From Rothia sp. SD9660Na (lineage in GTDB: Bacteria; Actinomycetota; Actinomycetes; Actinomycetales; Micrococcaceae), in contig NZ_CP125946.1 in the NCBI RefSeq assembly GCF_030064065.1, positions 1,550,001-1,614,000 of the forward strand: a DNA stretch of 64,000 bases, given 5' to 3'. This document shows positions 8,515-18,487 of the stretch, piece after piece. The position numbers were made by a program, and so were the translations under genes. Each line of letters begins with the position of its first letter. The stretch's first letter is position 1. The notes under the pieces were generated by a model. The model was not told where the DNA came from, did no database searches, and saw only the letters and a list, made by a program, of their open reading frames with translations.

Positions 8515-10446
8515 CTACCCCGCGGTCTGCGCTGAGAAGACCTTAACTGTCTGGGCATCTAAGGGCAGCTCGCTCTCAGGGGCTGACGAGAGTTCAAGAG
8601 CCCATTCAAGGCCCTGAGGGTGCTCAGGCAGTACAAGGTCGCCCTGGTCTCCAACGTTGAAAACCATCAGCAGATAACCTGAGTCGTCATCTCCCACCAT
8701 CATCTGGAAGCAGTCGAACCCCTCGCTGTGCCAGTCGGTTCCCTCTACGGGGCTACCGTCAGCACGCCACCAGCTCACCCGATCATCGTGCAAGAAAGCG
8801 TTCTGGCGCAGCTGGCTGAACCTGCGGCGCAGCTCAACCAGGGAGCAGACATAGGAGGTGAGGTCAGCATCTGCCTGCTGCCAATTCAACCAGGCAATCT
8901 CGTTGTCCTGGCAGTAGGCGTTGTTATTACCCTGCTGGCTGTTGCCCAGCTCGTCGCCTGCTAGCATCATCGGTACCCCCTGAGACAGCATCAGGGTTGC
9001 CAGCATTGCTCTCACACGCCGGTCACGACGACCGAGGATAGCGGGGTCATCGGTTGCCCCCTCTACACCCAGGTTGTCGCTGTGATTATCGTTGTGCCCG
9101 TCCCGGTTATCTTCCCCATTCGCCTCGTTATGCTTGTGGGCAAAGCTTACGAGATCGCGCAGGGTAAACCCATCGTGGGCGGTGAGGAAATTGATGGAGG
9201 CGGTTGACGGGCGACCTCTGTGGTCAAAACGGCCGGCGGTACCTAAGAGCGCTGACGCCAGTGAACCGATGGTATCGGTATCGTTGCGCCAGGCGCGGCG
9301 TACGCCGTCACGGAAGGCATCGTTCCACTCGCGCCAGGGGTGGGGGAAGTGACCCAGCTGGTAGCCACCGGGACCAATATCCCAGGGCTCGGCAATCATT
9401 TTCAGCGAGCGCAGTACCGGGTCCTGGCTGATGGCCTGAAAGAAGGCTGCTTGCGCGCTGAACCCTGTCTCAGTACGACCTAGGGTGGTTGCGAGGTCGA
9501 AACGGAAGCCATCGACACCGTAGCGAGTAGCGAAATGACGGAGGGAGTCAAGCACTAGACGCAGGACGTTGGGGTTGCGGACGGCCAGGGTGTTCCCGGT
9601 TCCCGTGTCGTTGGTGTAGCCACCGTCGGTGTTGCGCAGGTAGTAGCCGGCGTCGTTGAGACCCCTCATAGACAGTACCGGGCCCTCGCCACCGCCTTCA
9701 CCGCTGTGGTTGAAGACCACATCGAGAATTACTTCGATGCCCTGCTCATGCAGAGCGTGCACGGCTGCCCGGAATTCGGTGTCGGCTCGTTCACCGTCGC
9801 TTTGCCCGGGAGCCTGTCGCTTGGAAGCGTACCGCGGTTCAAGGGCAGAAAAACCGATGGGCTGATAGCCCCAGTAGTTGGTGAGATCTCGCTGCACCAG
9901 GTGCTGGTCATCGATAAAGGCCTGCACCGGCAGCAGTTCAAGAGTGGTAATTCCCAGTGAACGCAAGTGCTGAATGATGGCCGGGTCTGCGAGAGCGGCA
10001 TAGCTGCCGCGCACATCTGGGTCGATATCTGGGTGCAGCTGGGTAAGACCCTTAACGTGGGCCTCATAGATAACGGTCTCATCCCAGGGGACGGCCGGTC
10101 GGTTAGTTGCAGGGTTCGGGCCCTGCGGGTTTTCGTCCAGAACAATGCCCTTGGGGACGACCGGTGCGCTATCACCTGGGGTGGCCGCACTCATGAGGGG
10201 GTCCCAGCGCAGCGGTGACTCGAGCAGTCGTGCTGCGGGGTTGATGAGTAGTTTCTCTTCTACAAAAGCAGGCGAATCGCCGGTGGCGCGGAAACCGTAG
10301 CGGTCTCCCGGGTGCACACCGGCGATATCGCCTACCCAGTGTTCGCCATCTTTGCTGGTGAGTTCATGGCGGGTTTCGTGATTCTGGTTATCGAAAAGAC
10401 AGAGCCAGACCCGGTTTGCTCCGGGTGCCCATACTTCAATTCTCAT
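8515..10446 (-). CDS. glgX: Glycogen debranching enzyme GlgX
   Basis: A 643-residue GH13 isoamylase-type debranching enzyme that hydrolyses alpha-1,6 branches of phosphorylase-limit glycogen. It has an N-terminal CBM48 domain ('MRIEVWAPGANRVWLCLFD'), then the TIM barrel with nucleophile region 'DGFRFDLATTLGR' (about residues 313-325), acid/base region 'MIAEPWDIG' (about 350) and transition-state residues in 'LTAHDGFTLRDL'. Its ATG overlaps the glgA stop by 4 bp, so it is the last gene of the glg operon. Confidence 0.93.
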   Translation of the reverse strand: MRIEVWAPGANRVWLCLFDNQNHETRHELTSKDGEHWVGDIAGVHPGDRYGFRATGDSPAFVEEKLLINPAARLLESPLRWDPLMSAATPGDSAPVVPKGIVLDENPQGPNPATNRPAVPWDETVIYEAHVKGLTQLHPDIDPDVRGSYAALADPAIIQHLRSLGITTLELLPVQAFIDDQHLVQRDLTNYWGYQPIGFSALEPRYASKRQAPGQSDGERADTEFRAAVHALHEQGIEVILDVVFNHSGEGGGEGPVLSMRGLNDAGYYLRNTDGGYTNDTGTGNTLAVRNPNVLRLVLDSLRHFATRYGVDGFRFDLATTLGRTETGFSAQAAFFQAISQDPVLRSLKMIAEPWDIGPGGYQLGHFPHPWREWNDAFRDGVRRAWRNDTDTIGSLASALLGTAGRFDHRGRPSTASINFLTAHDGFTLRDLVSFAHKHNEANGEDNRDGHNDNHSDNLGVEGATDDPAILGRRDRRVRAMLATLMLSQGVPMMLAGDELGNSQQGNNNAYCQDNEIAWLNWQQADADLTSYVCSLVELRRRFSQLRQNAFLHDDRVSWWRADGSPVEGTDWHSEGFDCFQMMVGDDDSGYLLMVFNVGDQGDLVLPEHPQGLEWALELSSAPESELPLDAQTVKVFSAQTAG

Positions 10447-11909
10447 TCAATGAGAGTATCAAACATCCTTGCGTACTCGGCTGCTGATTTCTCCCAGCTA
10501 ACCGTGGTGCTCATCGCTGTGTGACGAAGCTTTCGCCAGGCATCCTCGTCTTGATAGAGGTCAAGAGCACGCCCCAGGGCAAAGCTGAGAGCACCGGCAT
10601 CGATCACTCCACCCAGGCGGGTGTCACCGAAGGTAAAGCCGGTGGCAGTGCCGTTCTCAAGGTTCTCAGGGGTTGCATCTGTCACCGTATCGCGCAGGCC
10701 ACCAGTTGCTGCCACAACTGGAATAGCTCCGTAGCGCATGCCGTACATCTGGGTTAGCCCGCTGGGCTCAAAGCGAGACGGTACAAGTACCGCATCTCCG
10801 CCGGCATACATGCGGTGGCTCAGTCCCTCGTCATAGCCCAAGCGGACGCCCACAATACCCGGGTAGCGGGCAGCTAGCTGGGTGAGCTCGTACTCGTAGT
10901 GGGCATCACCTGACCCGAGAATAGCTACCGCCCCTCCCCGATCGAGGAAGCCGGGCAGGGCGTCGAGGAGCAGATCAATACCCTTCTGATAGGTCAGGCG
11001 CGTTACCACAACCGCCAGTGGTCCGGCGGGAGCTTCAAGCTCAAACTCTTCGAGCAGGCGCTGGCGGTTGACGCTCTTATCTGCAGGGTTTGCCACAGAG
11101 TAGGGCACGATAGCCGGGTCATTTGCGGGGTCCCATACCTCGGTATCGACCCCGTTAATGATTCCCTCCAGCTCACCGCGGTCACGGCGGGCAGCTACCA
11201 CGCCCTCAAGGCCGAACCCGAAAGTGGGTGAGGTGAGTTCTTGGGCGTAGCTGGGGCTCACCGTCGTCAGACGGGAAGCGTGCACCATACCCGCCTTTAG
11301 GGTTGAGAGCAGGCCGTGGTACTCCAGGGCCTCCGGAGTGAAATCCCAGGTGGGAAGACGCAGATAATCCAGCTGATCAGCACCCACAACCCCCTGGAAG
11401 GCAATGTTGTGCACGGTCATCACGGTGGGCACCTGCGCACCGGCATACTTGAGATACGAGGGGGTTAGCCCTGCCTGCCAGTCGTGGGCGTGCACCAGAT
11501 CTGGCTTCCAGCGGTCGCTGGTACCGTGCTGGGCAATCTGAGAGGCAACCCACGAAAGAGCAGCGAAGCGGACGTGGTTATCCGGGTAGTCTCTTCCGTC
11601 GGCAGAGTACGGGCCCCCGTCCCTGTTAAAGAGGTGGGGCGCATCGAGCAGAAGCACGTTCAGACCGTCAATGGAACCTCGCACTACAGTTGCCGGCCCA
11701 CCAAAGAGGTTCTCATCGCGCCAAACTCGGGTGCCGCGTCCTAGCCTCTCCAAAAGCCCGGGGTAGGCAGGGAGAAGAACCTTGCTCTTCCATCCAAAGG
11801 GTTCCAGGGCGGCAGGTAGCGCACCCACCACGTCTGCAAGACCACCCGTTTTTATCAGGGGTGCGCACTCCGAGGCAACCGAAAGTACGCGTTTTACACG
11901 ACGTGCCAT
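10443..11909 (-). CDS. glgA: Glycogen synthase (ADP-glucose, GT5)
   Basis: A 488-residue bacterial-type glycogen synthase that adds glucose from ADP-glucose to the non-reducing end of alpha-1,4 glucan. The ADP-glucose-binding motif 'KTGGLADVVGALP' is near residue 20, and the C-terminal GT5 domain has 'RFEPSGLTQMYGMRYGAIPVV' split across the usual E-x7-E area. It starts 7 bp after the glgC stop and overlaps glgX by 4 bp. This is the true GT5 GlgA, not the GT4 maltose-1-phosphate-forming enzyme found in many actinobacteria, which supports a classical glycogen route. Confidence 0.93.
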   Translation of the reverse strand: MARRVKRVLSVASECAPLIKTGGLADVVGALPAALEPFGWKSKVLLPAYPGLLERLGRGTRVWRDENLFGGPATVVRGSIDGLNVLLLDAPHLFNRDGGPYSADGRDYPDNHVRFAALSWVASQIAQHGTSDRWKPDLVHAHDWQAGLTPSYLKYAGAQVPTVMTVHNIAFQGVVGADQLDYLRLPTWDFTPEALEYHGLLSTLKAGMVHASRLTTVSPSYAQELTSPTFGFGLEGVVAARRDRGELEGIINGVDTEVWDPANDPAIVPYSVANPADKSVNRQRLLEEFELEAPAGPLAVVVTRLTYQKGIDLLLDALPGFLDRGGAVAILGSGDAHYEYELTQLAARYPGIVGVRLGYDEGLSHRMYAGGDAVLVPSRFEPSGLTQMYGMRYGAIPVVAATGGLRDTVTDATPENLENGTATGFTFGDTRLGGVIDAGALSFALGRALDLYQDEDAWRKLRHTAMSTTVSWEKSAAEYARMFDTLIE

Positions 11910-11916
11910 GACTCTT

Positions 11917-13215
11917 CTACTTTCCTAGAGCTTCTTCACGCTGGTTCAGCATTTTTTGGGTAATGAGAGTAACCCCGCCCGGCGAAACGGTAAACCACTT
12001 CGCATCTTCTTCGGGGTTCTCGCCCACAACCAGGTCCTCAGGAATAGTAACATCACTATCGACCACGCACTTGGTCAGATGAGCGTTACGGCCAATGTCA
12101 ACGTGAGGCAGAATCACAGATTCGGTGACAGATGCGAAAGAGTGGATACGGGCACCGGTAAAGACCAGGGACTTTTCCACACTTGCACCCGAAATAACGC
12201 AGTCGCCAGAGATCAGTGACTGCACCGCGGTACCGCGCCTGCCTCTTTCATTGTGAATGAACTTGGCAGGAGGGGTAATTTCGGCGTAGGTCCAAATTGG
12301 CCAGTTCCGGTCGTAGAAATCAAGAGGAGGCTCAAAGTCGGTCAGGTCGATATTGGCCCGCCAGAAGGAGTCAATGGTACCCACATCGCGCCAGTAAGCC
12401 CGCTTTTCCAGACCACTGGTGATGCAGGAATCGCTAAAGCGGTGAGCAAAAGCCGTACCCTTCTGAACGATCTGGGGGATAATGTCGTGCCCGAAGTCGT
12501 GCGAGGAGGTTTCGCTGGCGGCGTCCTCAATCAGCTTCTCGCGCAGGAAAGCCCAGTCAAAGACGTAGATGCCCATAGAAACAAGCGACTCGTCGGGGTT
12601 CTCGGGGGTGGACGGCGGATCGGCGGGCTTCTCAAGGAAGTCGACGATACGGCTGTCATCATCCACCGCCATGACGCCGAAGGCACTTGCTTCTTCACGG
12701 GGAACGGTCAGGCAGGCAACGGTTACATCGGCATTGGTGCGAACGTGCTGTTCAAGCATGATGGAGTAGTCCATCTTGTAGATATGGTCACCTGCCAGTA
12801 CCACAATGTACTCTACGCCGTAATCATCAACGATATCGATGTTCTGGTAGATAGCATCGGCGGTACCTAGGTACCACTGGCTCTCAGACACTCGCTGGCT
12901 GGCGGGCAGAATATCGAGGTATTCGTTGCGCTCTGCTCTGAAGAAGCTCCAGCCACGCTGCATGTGACGGATCAGGGAGTGCGCCTTGTACTGGGTTGCC
13001 ACCGCCATCTTGCGGATGCCCGAGTTGTAGGCGTTGGAGAGCGGGAAGTCGATGATGCGGGCCTTACCGCCAAAATGAACCGCGGGTTTAGAACGGCGGT
13101 CGGTAAGTTCTTCTAGCCGGGAGCCTCGGCCACCTGCTAGAACAAAGGCCATAGCCTGGCTAGCTAGGCGGTGCGGGGGTAGGGTCGTGCCTTGGGAAGT
13201 ATCAGGCTGACTCAT
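11917..13215 (-). CDS. glgC: Glucose-1-phosphate adenylyltransferase
   Basis: A 432-residue enzyme making ADP-glucose from ATP and glucose-1-phosphate, the committed and allosterically controlled step of bacterial glycogen synthesis. The nucleotidyltransferase motif '[20 protein letters not shown]' is at about residues 26-45, followed by '[13 protein letters not shown]' and a C-terminal left-handed beta-helix. ATG 13215 has AGGACA upstream and lies within the end of glgB (14-bp overlap), so the operon order is glgB-glgC-glgA. Confidence 0.94.
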   Translation of the reverse strand: MSQPDTSQGTTLPPHRLASQAMAFVLAGGRGSRLEELTDRRSKPAVHFGGKARIIDFPLSNAYNSGIRKMAVATQYKAHSLIRHMQRGWSFFRAERNEYLDILPASQRVSESQWYLGTADAIYQNIDIVDDYGVEYIVVLAGDHIYKMDYSIMLEQHVRTNADVTVACLTVPREEASAFGVMAVDDDSRIVDFLEKPADPPSTPENPDESLVSMGIYVFDWAFLREKLIEDAASETSSHDFGHDIIPQIVQKGTAFAHRFSDSCITSGLEKRAYWRDVGTIDSFWRANIDLTDFEPPLDFYDRNWPIWTYAEITPPAKFIHNERGRRGTAVQSLISGDCVISGASVEKSLVFTGARIHSFASVTESVILPHVDIGRNAHLTKCVVDSDVTIPEDLVVGENPEEDAKWFTVSPGGVTLITQKMLNQREEALGK

Positions 13216-15349
13216 TGGTGGTGTCCTCTACAAAATAGATAACTGATAGGGGAGGAAGTTTCAGGAGCGCAGATTGTGCTTCGGTACCCTTGGGAACGGG
13301 TTCTGTTTCGATAGCACCTGCGTGCCCGCGGTCGCCGCCGTGGTAATGAGCGGAGTCTGTGTTGAGCGCTTCAAGCCAGCGCCCTGGCAGGGGGAAGGGT
13401 ACACGGTAGCCGTCTCGTTCTACCGGGGTCAGGTTGAGCACGACCACTACGTGGGGGTCGCCGTCCTCTCCCCTGCGAAGCCACGCGTAGACCTGCTCGT
13501 CAACTGCGTCGACGAGCAGCCACTGGAAGCCGCGCCCGTCGCAGTCGCGCCGGTGCAGGGCGGGCTGGGAGCGGTAGAGGGAGTTGAGATCTCGAACCAG
13601 GTTCAGGACGCCCGCGTGCCCGAGGTCGTTGAGGACGCCCCAGTCCAGCTCCCCCTGGTAGGACCATTCGGAGGGCTGACCAAATTCCTGACCCATGAAG
13701 AGGAGCTTTTTACCGGGGTAGGCCCACATGTAGGCCAAGAAGGCTTTGAGATTACCCAGTTTTTCAGCGTGACTACCGGGCATACGCCCGTAGAGGGAAC
13801 CTTTACCGTGAACGACCTCATCGTGACTGATGGGCAGCATGAAGCGTTCACTGAAGATGTAGGTGAGCCCAAAAGTCAGCAGGTCGGAGTGATACTTACG
13901 GTAGACCGGGTCTAGACCGAAATATTTGAGTGAGTCGTTCATCCAGCCCAGGCTCCACTTGTAGTCAAAGCCCAGCCCGTTGTGCTCGGTACTGCGGGTA
14001 ACCCCGGGGAAGGTGGTTGATTCTTCAGCGATCATGACGGCCCCGTCGCAGTGACGGTTGACGGCGTCATTGGTGGTTTTCAGGAAGTCGATGGCCTCGT
14101 AGTTCTCTACGCCGCCGTCCTTATTCGGCACCCACTCCCCGTCCTTGCGGGAGTAGTTGCGGTGGATCATCGATGCCACCGCATCCACGCGCAGACCGTC
14201 GAGGTGGTACTCCTGAAGCCAGTAGAGGGCGTTAGACCGCAAGTGCCCGGCTACCTCTGGCCGCCCGTAGTTATAAATCAGGGTGTTCCAGTCGGGGTGG
14301 TAGCCCTCTTGCGGGTTCTGGTGCTCGTACAGGGCTGTGCCGTCAAAGCGTGCCAAACCGTGGGCGTCTGAGGGGAAGTGCCCGGGTACCCAGTCGGCAA
14401 TGACACCGATGCCACGTCGGTGGGCGGCATCCACAAATGCCTGAAAATCCTGGGGCAGGCCATAACGCACCGTGGGGGCGTACATACCCACCGGCTGGTA
14501 GCCCCACGATCCATCAAAGGGGTGCTCGGTAATGGGCAGAACCTCGATGTGGGTAAACCCTAGGTCCTCAACGTAGTCGATGAGATCGTGCCAGCCCTCA
14601 GCTCTCCAAGACCCTAGATGGACCTCGTAGACGCTCACGGGGGCATCCGGCGCACCCGCCTGGTCTCGGGTAGCCAACCAGTCGGCGTCCTGCCAATCGT
14701 GGGCGTCAATATCGCGCACCACCGATGCCGTAGCCGGTGGCAGCTCAGCACCAAACCCAACGGGGTCAGCTTTGAGAGGGAGTACGGTGCCGTGAGCATC
14801 TACAATCTCGTACTTGTAGACCGTGCCCTCGCCCAGGCCGGGGATAAAAATTTCCCAGACGCCGGTTGAGCCGCGTGACCGCATGGGGTTGGCGGTACCG
14901 TTCCAGTCGTTGAAGGAGCCCACCACCGATACGCGGGAGGCATTCGGTGCCCAGACAGCAAAGTGCACTCCCGGAACCTTCTCATGCTCCATGAGGTGGG
15001 CGCCGAGAGCGCGCCACAGCTGTTCGTGGCGCCCTTCAGCGAGCAGGTACTCGTCCATCTCACCAAGTACCGGGCCAAAGCGGTAGGGATCTTCACGCTC
15101 AACCTGCTGGCCGCTGGGCCATTCGATACGCAGCCGGTAGTAGGGAACGAGCTCACCCTCAAAGACCGGCAGATCAGCAACTACCCGAACGAGTTCGCTC
15201 TGGTCATTGTCGTTGACAGCCCAGACTCGCTGGGCACCGGGTATGTGGGCAACAACCCGGCTGCCATCGTCACTGGGGCCAAGAGCCCGAAAAGGGTCCT
15301 GGTGCTTTCCCGCAGCTATTGAGCGGGCTTCTGTTTCTGTGATACTCAT
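13202..15349 (-). CDS. glgB: 1,4-alpha-glucan branching enzyme
   Basis: A 715-residue GH13 branching enzyme. An N-terminal beta-sandwich (residues 1-110) and a CBM48 module ('[20 protein letters not shown]') come before the catalytic barrel. Catalytic-site landmarks are '[12 protein letters not shown]' (about 385), '[11 protein letters not shown]' (about 438) and '[12 protein letters not shown]'. It introduces alpha-1,6 branches into the GlgA product. The RBS GAGAAT is next to ATG 15349, and glgP ends 36 bp upstream, which fits one glgPBCAX operon. Confidence 0.94.
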   Translation of the reverse strand: MSITETEARSIAAGKHQDPFRALGPSDDGSRVVAHIPGAQRVWAVNDNDQSELVRVVADLPVFEGELVPYYRLRIEWPSGQQVEREDPYRFGPVLGEMDEYLLAEGRHEQLWRALGAHLMEHEKVPGVHFAVWAPNASRVSVVGSFNDWNGTANPMRSRGSTGVWEIFIPGLGEGTVYKYEIVDAHGTVLPLKADPVGFGAELPPATASVVRDIDAHDWQDADWLATRDQAGAPDAPVSVYEVHLGSWRAEGWHDLIDYVEDLGFTHIEVLPITEHPFDGSWGYQPVGMYAPTVRYGLPQDFQAFVDAAHRRGIGVIADWVPGHFPSDAHGLARFDGTALYEHQNPQEGYHPDWNTLIYNYGRPEVAGHLRSNALYWLQEYHLDGLRVDAVASMIHRNYSRKDGEWVPNKDGGVENYEAIDFLKTTNDAVNRHCDGAVMIAEESTTFPGVTRSTEHNGLGFDYKWSLGWMNDSLKYFGLDPVYRKYHSDLLTFGLTYIFSERFMLPISHDEVVHGKGSLYGRMPGSHAEKLGNLKAFLAYMWAYPGKKLLFMGQEFGQPSEWSYQGELDWGVLNDLGHAGVLNLVRDLNSLYRSQPALHRRDCDGRGFQWLLVDAVDEQVYAWLRRGEDGDPHVVVVLNLTPVERDGYRVPFPLPGRWLEALNTDSAHYHGGDRGHAGAIETEPVPKGTEAQSALLKLPPLSVIYFVEDTTNESA

Positions 15350-15385
15350 ACGATTCTCTTGGCTCCAGTAAAGATTGGCCTCTAG

Positions 15386-17791
15386 CTACAGGGCTGAGTC
15401 AATGCCCCATACATCGGTCATGTATTCACGCACTGAACGGTCAGAGCTGAAGTAACCCATACGGGCAACATTCAGAACCGCCATGCGCTGCCAGCGCTCG
15501 GTATCGCGGTAGGCTTCCTCAACCTCCTGCTGGGCACGGTCATAGTCGTCAAAGTCAGAGGCGACTAGGAACCAGTCGCCGTTCCACATGTTGTCGACGA
15601 TATGGCCGAAACGGTAGGGCTCATCGGGGCTAAAGGTGCCTTCGGCTACCGCCTGTAGGATGTCGCGCAGAGCCTGGCTAGCTTCGATAGCGGCGCGGGA
15701 GTGGCCGGGCTGGGCTCGGCGCTGAGCGACTTCATCAGTGGTCAGACCGAAGAGGAAGAAGTTCTCTGCACCCACGTGCTCGCGAATCTCAACGTTTGCA
15801 CCGTCTAGAGTGCCGATGGTCAGGGCACCGTTGAGGGCAAACTTCATGTTGCCGGTACCGGATGCTTCCATACCCGCAGTTGAAATCTGCTCTGACAGAT
15901 CAGAGGCAGGAATCAGGCGCTCGGCCATGGAGACGTTGTAGTTGGGAGGGAAGACGATGCGCAGCAGGTGGTTGGTCTCGGGGTCGTTATTGACGACCTC
16001 GGCAACATCGTTGATGAGTTTAATGATGTCTTTAGCGGTGTGGTAGCTGGGTGCTGCCTTACCACCGAAGATTTTCACGCGGGGCACCCAGCCGGCATCG
16101 GGGTCGCGCTTGATGCGCTGGTAGTGGGCGATAGTCCACATGATGTTCAGCAGCTGACGCTTGTATTCGTGCATGCGCTTGACCTGGGAATCAAAGAGCG
16201 AGTCAACGGGCAGTTCAATCCCATGTTCTTCCTGCATCCAGTCAACGAAGCGCTGCTTAGCTGCCTTCTTGCTCTCGCCGAATGCCTTGAGGAAGGCGGG
16301 ATCATCGGCGTAGGGCTCCAGCTCCTTCAAACGCTCAAGGTCGGTCTCCCAGCCCTCACCAATGGTCTCAGTAATCAGCTGGGCCAGAGCGGGGTTAGCC
16401 AGTTTCAGCCAGCGACGCGGGGTGATGCCGTTGGTGATGTTGACGATGCGTTCGGGGTGCAGGGCATCGTGAACGGGGAAGAGTTCGGTGCGGACCAGGT
16501 CGGTGTGTAGGGCTGATACGCCATTGACACGGTGGCTGGTGGTGAAGGCAAGGTCACCCATATTGACCTGGTCGCCTGAGATCAGGCGGGCAGGGTGAGG
16601 TGAGCCTGCCTGAAGCTCAACGAACTTCTGGTCAAGGCGCTCAATAATCTGCAGGTGACGGGGCAGTACGTTGCGCATGAGACCCACGGTCCAACGCTCT
16701 AGAGCCTCGGGTAGCAGCGTGTGGTTAGTGTAGCCGAGCACCCGGGTTGACAGGTCTGCTGCTCGGTCAAAATCGAAGCCGTGTTCATCGACCAGAATGC
16801 GAATCAGCTCAGGGCCAGCAATCGCCGGGTGGGTGTCATTCATCTGGATGGCGACGTGGCGGTCGAGGTTTTCCAGCGAATCTTGACCTACCAGGTGGCG
16901 GCGCACAATGTCCTGAACGGACGCTGAGGTCAGGAAGTATTCCTGAGAAAGACGCAGCTGCTTACCGCCGTCGGTGGTGTCGTTGGGGTAGAGCACACGG
17001 CTGAGGCTGCGTGCCATGGCCTCGGGCTCCGCTGCTGCGGCAAAATCACCGGCATTGAAGCGGCCCAGGTCGAAGAGGTCAGCGTTGGGCTTTGCTGCCC
17101 ATAGACGCAGGGTATTGGCCCACGTGGCGCCGTAGCCTACGACGGGGGTGTCGAAGGCCTGAGCCTGCACGTGAGTGCCGGGGTTCCAGCGCAAAACACC
17201 GTTTTCTTCGTAAACCTCGCCACCAAAGCCTACTCCATAGACAGATTCGGGGCGGTCAAAGTCCCAAGGGTTACCGTGGGCAAGCCAGTTTTCGGGGTTT
17301 TCCTGCTGACGACCATTCTCAAACGACTGCTCAAACAGGCCGTGCTCGTAGCGCAGGCCATAGCCGTAGGCGGGGCAACCAACGGTTGCCATGGACTCGA
17401 GGTAGCAGGCAGCTAGGCGGCCCAGGCCGCCGTTGCCGAGCGCGGCGTCCGGCTCTTCATCCGCCACCTCATTGAAGTCGATGTCGAACTCAGCAAGAGC
17501 CTCAACGGCAATATCGCGCACACCGAGGTTAATGGCCAGATCTTCCATGAGGCGGCCGATGAGGAACTCCATAGAAAGGTAGTAGACACGCTTGCGGCCT
17601 TCTTCCCAGGTGCGGCGAGTTGAGTTGAACCAGGGTTCAACGGCGAGGTCGCGCAGGGTGTGCGAGAGGGCAATCCGCCAGTCATAGGCGGTGGCATGCT
17701 TCGGGTCCTTACCGGTGGTGAACTGCAGGTGCTGCAGGAGCGAGGAGCGGAAGCTTGCTACTGATGGTTCGGGGCGATTGTGTTCTGCCAT
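15386..17791 (-). CDS. glgP: Glycogen/alpha-glucan phosphorylase
   Basis: A GT35 phosphorylase of about 801 residues releasing glucose-1-phosphate from glycogen. The pyridoxal-phosphate lysine is in 'ASGTGNMKFALNGALT' (about residue 650); the N-terminal half has 'NGGLGRLAACYLESMATVG'. I start at ATG 17791 rather than 17800: a TAAAAT -10 element lies exactly 7 nt before 17791, fitting a leaderless transcript. As first gene of the glg operon it puts synthesis and breakdown under one promoter. Confidence 0.92.
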   Translation of the reverse strand: MAEHNRPEPSVASFRSSLLQHLQFTTGKDPKHATAYDWRIALSHTLRDLAVEPWFNSTRRTWEEGRKRVYYLSMEFLIGRLMEDLAINLGVRDIAVEALAEFDIDFNEVADEEPDAALGNGGLGRLAACYLESMATVGCPAYGYGLRYEHGLFEQSFENGRQQENPENWLAHGNPWDFDRPESVYGVGFGGEVYEENGVLRWNPGTHVQAQAFDTPVVGYGATWANTLRLWAAKPNADLFDLGRFNAGDFAAAAEPEAMARSLSRVLYPNDTTDGGKQLRLSQEYFLTSASVQDIVRRHLVGQDSLENLDRHVAIQMNDTHPAIAGPELIRILVDEHGFDFDRAADLSTRVLGYTNHTLLPEALERWTVGLMRNVLPRHLQIIERLDQKFVELQAGSPHPARLISGDQVNMGDLAFTTSHRVNGVSALHTDLVRTELFPVHDALHPERIVNITNGITPRRWLKLANPALAQLITETIGEGWETDLERLKELEPYADDPAFLKAFGESKKAAKQRFVDWMQEEHGIELPVDSLFDSQVKRMHEYKRQLLNIMWTIAHYQRIKRDPDAGWVPRVKIFGGKAAPSYHTAKDIIKLINDVAEVVNNDPETNHLLRIVFPPNYNVSMAERLIPASDLSEQISTAGMEASGTGNMKFALNGALTIGTLDGANVEIREHVGAENFFLFGLTTDEVAQRRAQPGHSRAAIEASQALRDILQAVAEGTFSPDEPYRFGHIVDNMWNGDWFLVASDFDDYDRAQQEVEEAYRDTERWQRMAVLNVARMGYFSSDRSVREYMTDVWGIDSAL

Positions 17792-17798
17792 ACACCCC

Positions 17799-17804
17799 AT
17801 TTTA
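17799..17804 (-). promoter_or_regulatory. Probable -10 element of glgP (leaderless)
   Basis: On the minus strand TAAAAT is followed by 7 nt and then ATG 17791, so transcription is expected to begin at or next to the start codon. The -35 region is not obvious. The rest of the 17.81-18.0 kb gap has no supported gene. Confidence 0.5.
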
Positions 17805-18001
17805 GTGTTCAGCTTTTGACAATTTTGTGCCGCGCAACACGAAACGCCGAAACTTCTGCGAGCATCTCTAAGTGTGAGACATATCTATGTAGGGCAACAT
17901 ATTTAGCAGGGGTAGGTTGACTATTAATACTAGATAGATGGCACTTTTGCCCGATCACCAGTCTGGTAACTCCAGGTATATCCCCAAGCCCCACAGGCTC
18001 C

Positions 18002-18478
18002 CTAAAGCAGGGTGGGCTGCTCCCCCTCGTCCGCCCCCGCCGCCCTCAGGGCAGCAATAGCCCGCTCGAAGTCATCAAGTGACTCAAAGGCCTGGTAGAC
18101 GCTGGCAAAGCGCAGGTAAGCCACGGTATCGAGCTTAGACAGGGGCTCAAGGATAGAAAGCCCCACCTCGTGGGCATCAATCTCGGCAATGCCCTTAGCT
18201 CGAATCGCCTCTTCAACCTCCTGGGCTAGCTTAGCCAGGTCGTCCTCCCCTACGGGGCGGCCCTGGCAGGCCTTGCGCACACCAGAGACAATCTTGGCGC
18301 GGTCAAAGGGTTCGGTCACGCCGCTTCGTTTAATCACCGAGACAGCGGTGGTTTCGACGGTGGTGAACCGCTTGCCACAATTGCTGCACTGGCGGCGTCG
18401 GCGAATCGCAGAGTTGTCTTCGGTGGTACGAGAATCAACGACCTTGGAGGTCGAGTTGCGGCAGTAGGGGCAGTTCAT
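18002..18478 (-). CDS. nrdR: Transcriptional repressor NrdR
   Basis: A 158-residue repressor of ribonucleotide reductase genes, near the usual family length of 150-160. The N-terminal zinc ribbon has Cys3, Cys6, Cys31 and Cys34 ('[10 protein letters not shown]' and '[11 protein letters not shown]'). An ATP-cone domain follows ('[16 protein letters not shown]'), which senses ATP/dATP. It starts 9 bp after hisD and is probably co-transcribed with it. No NrdR target genes are in the window. Confidence 0.95.
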   Translation of the reverse strand: MNCPYCRNSTSKVVDSRTTEDNSAIRRRRQCSNCGKRFTTVETTAVSVIKRSGVTEPFDRAKIVSGVRKACQGRPVGEDDLAKLAQEVEEAIRAKGIAEIDAHEVGLSILEPLSKLDTVAYLRFASVYQAFESLDDFERAIAALRAAGADEGEQPTLL

Positions 18479-18487
18479 GCGTCCTCC

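Noticed and set aside
13274..13915. 213-codon plus-strand frame inside glgB
   Set aside because: Antisense shadow of a conserved enzyme.
17809..17994. 61-codon minus-strand frame before glgP
   Set aside because: No ribosome binding site, no recognisable protein features, and it occupies the glgP promoter region.
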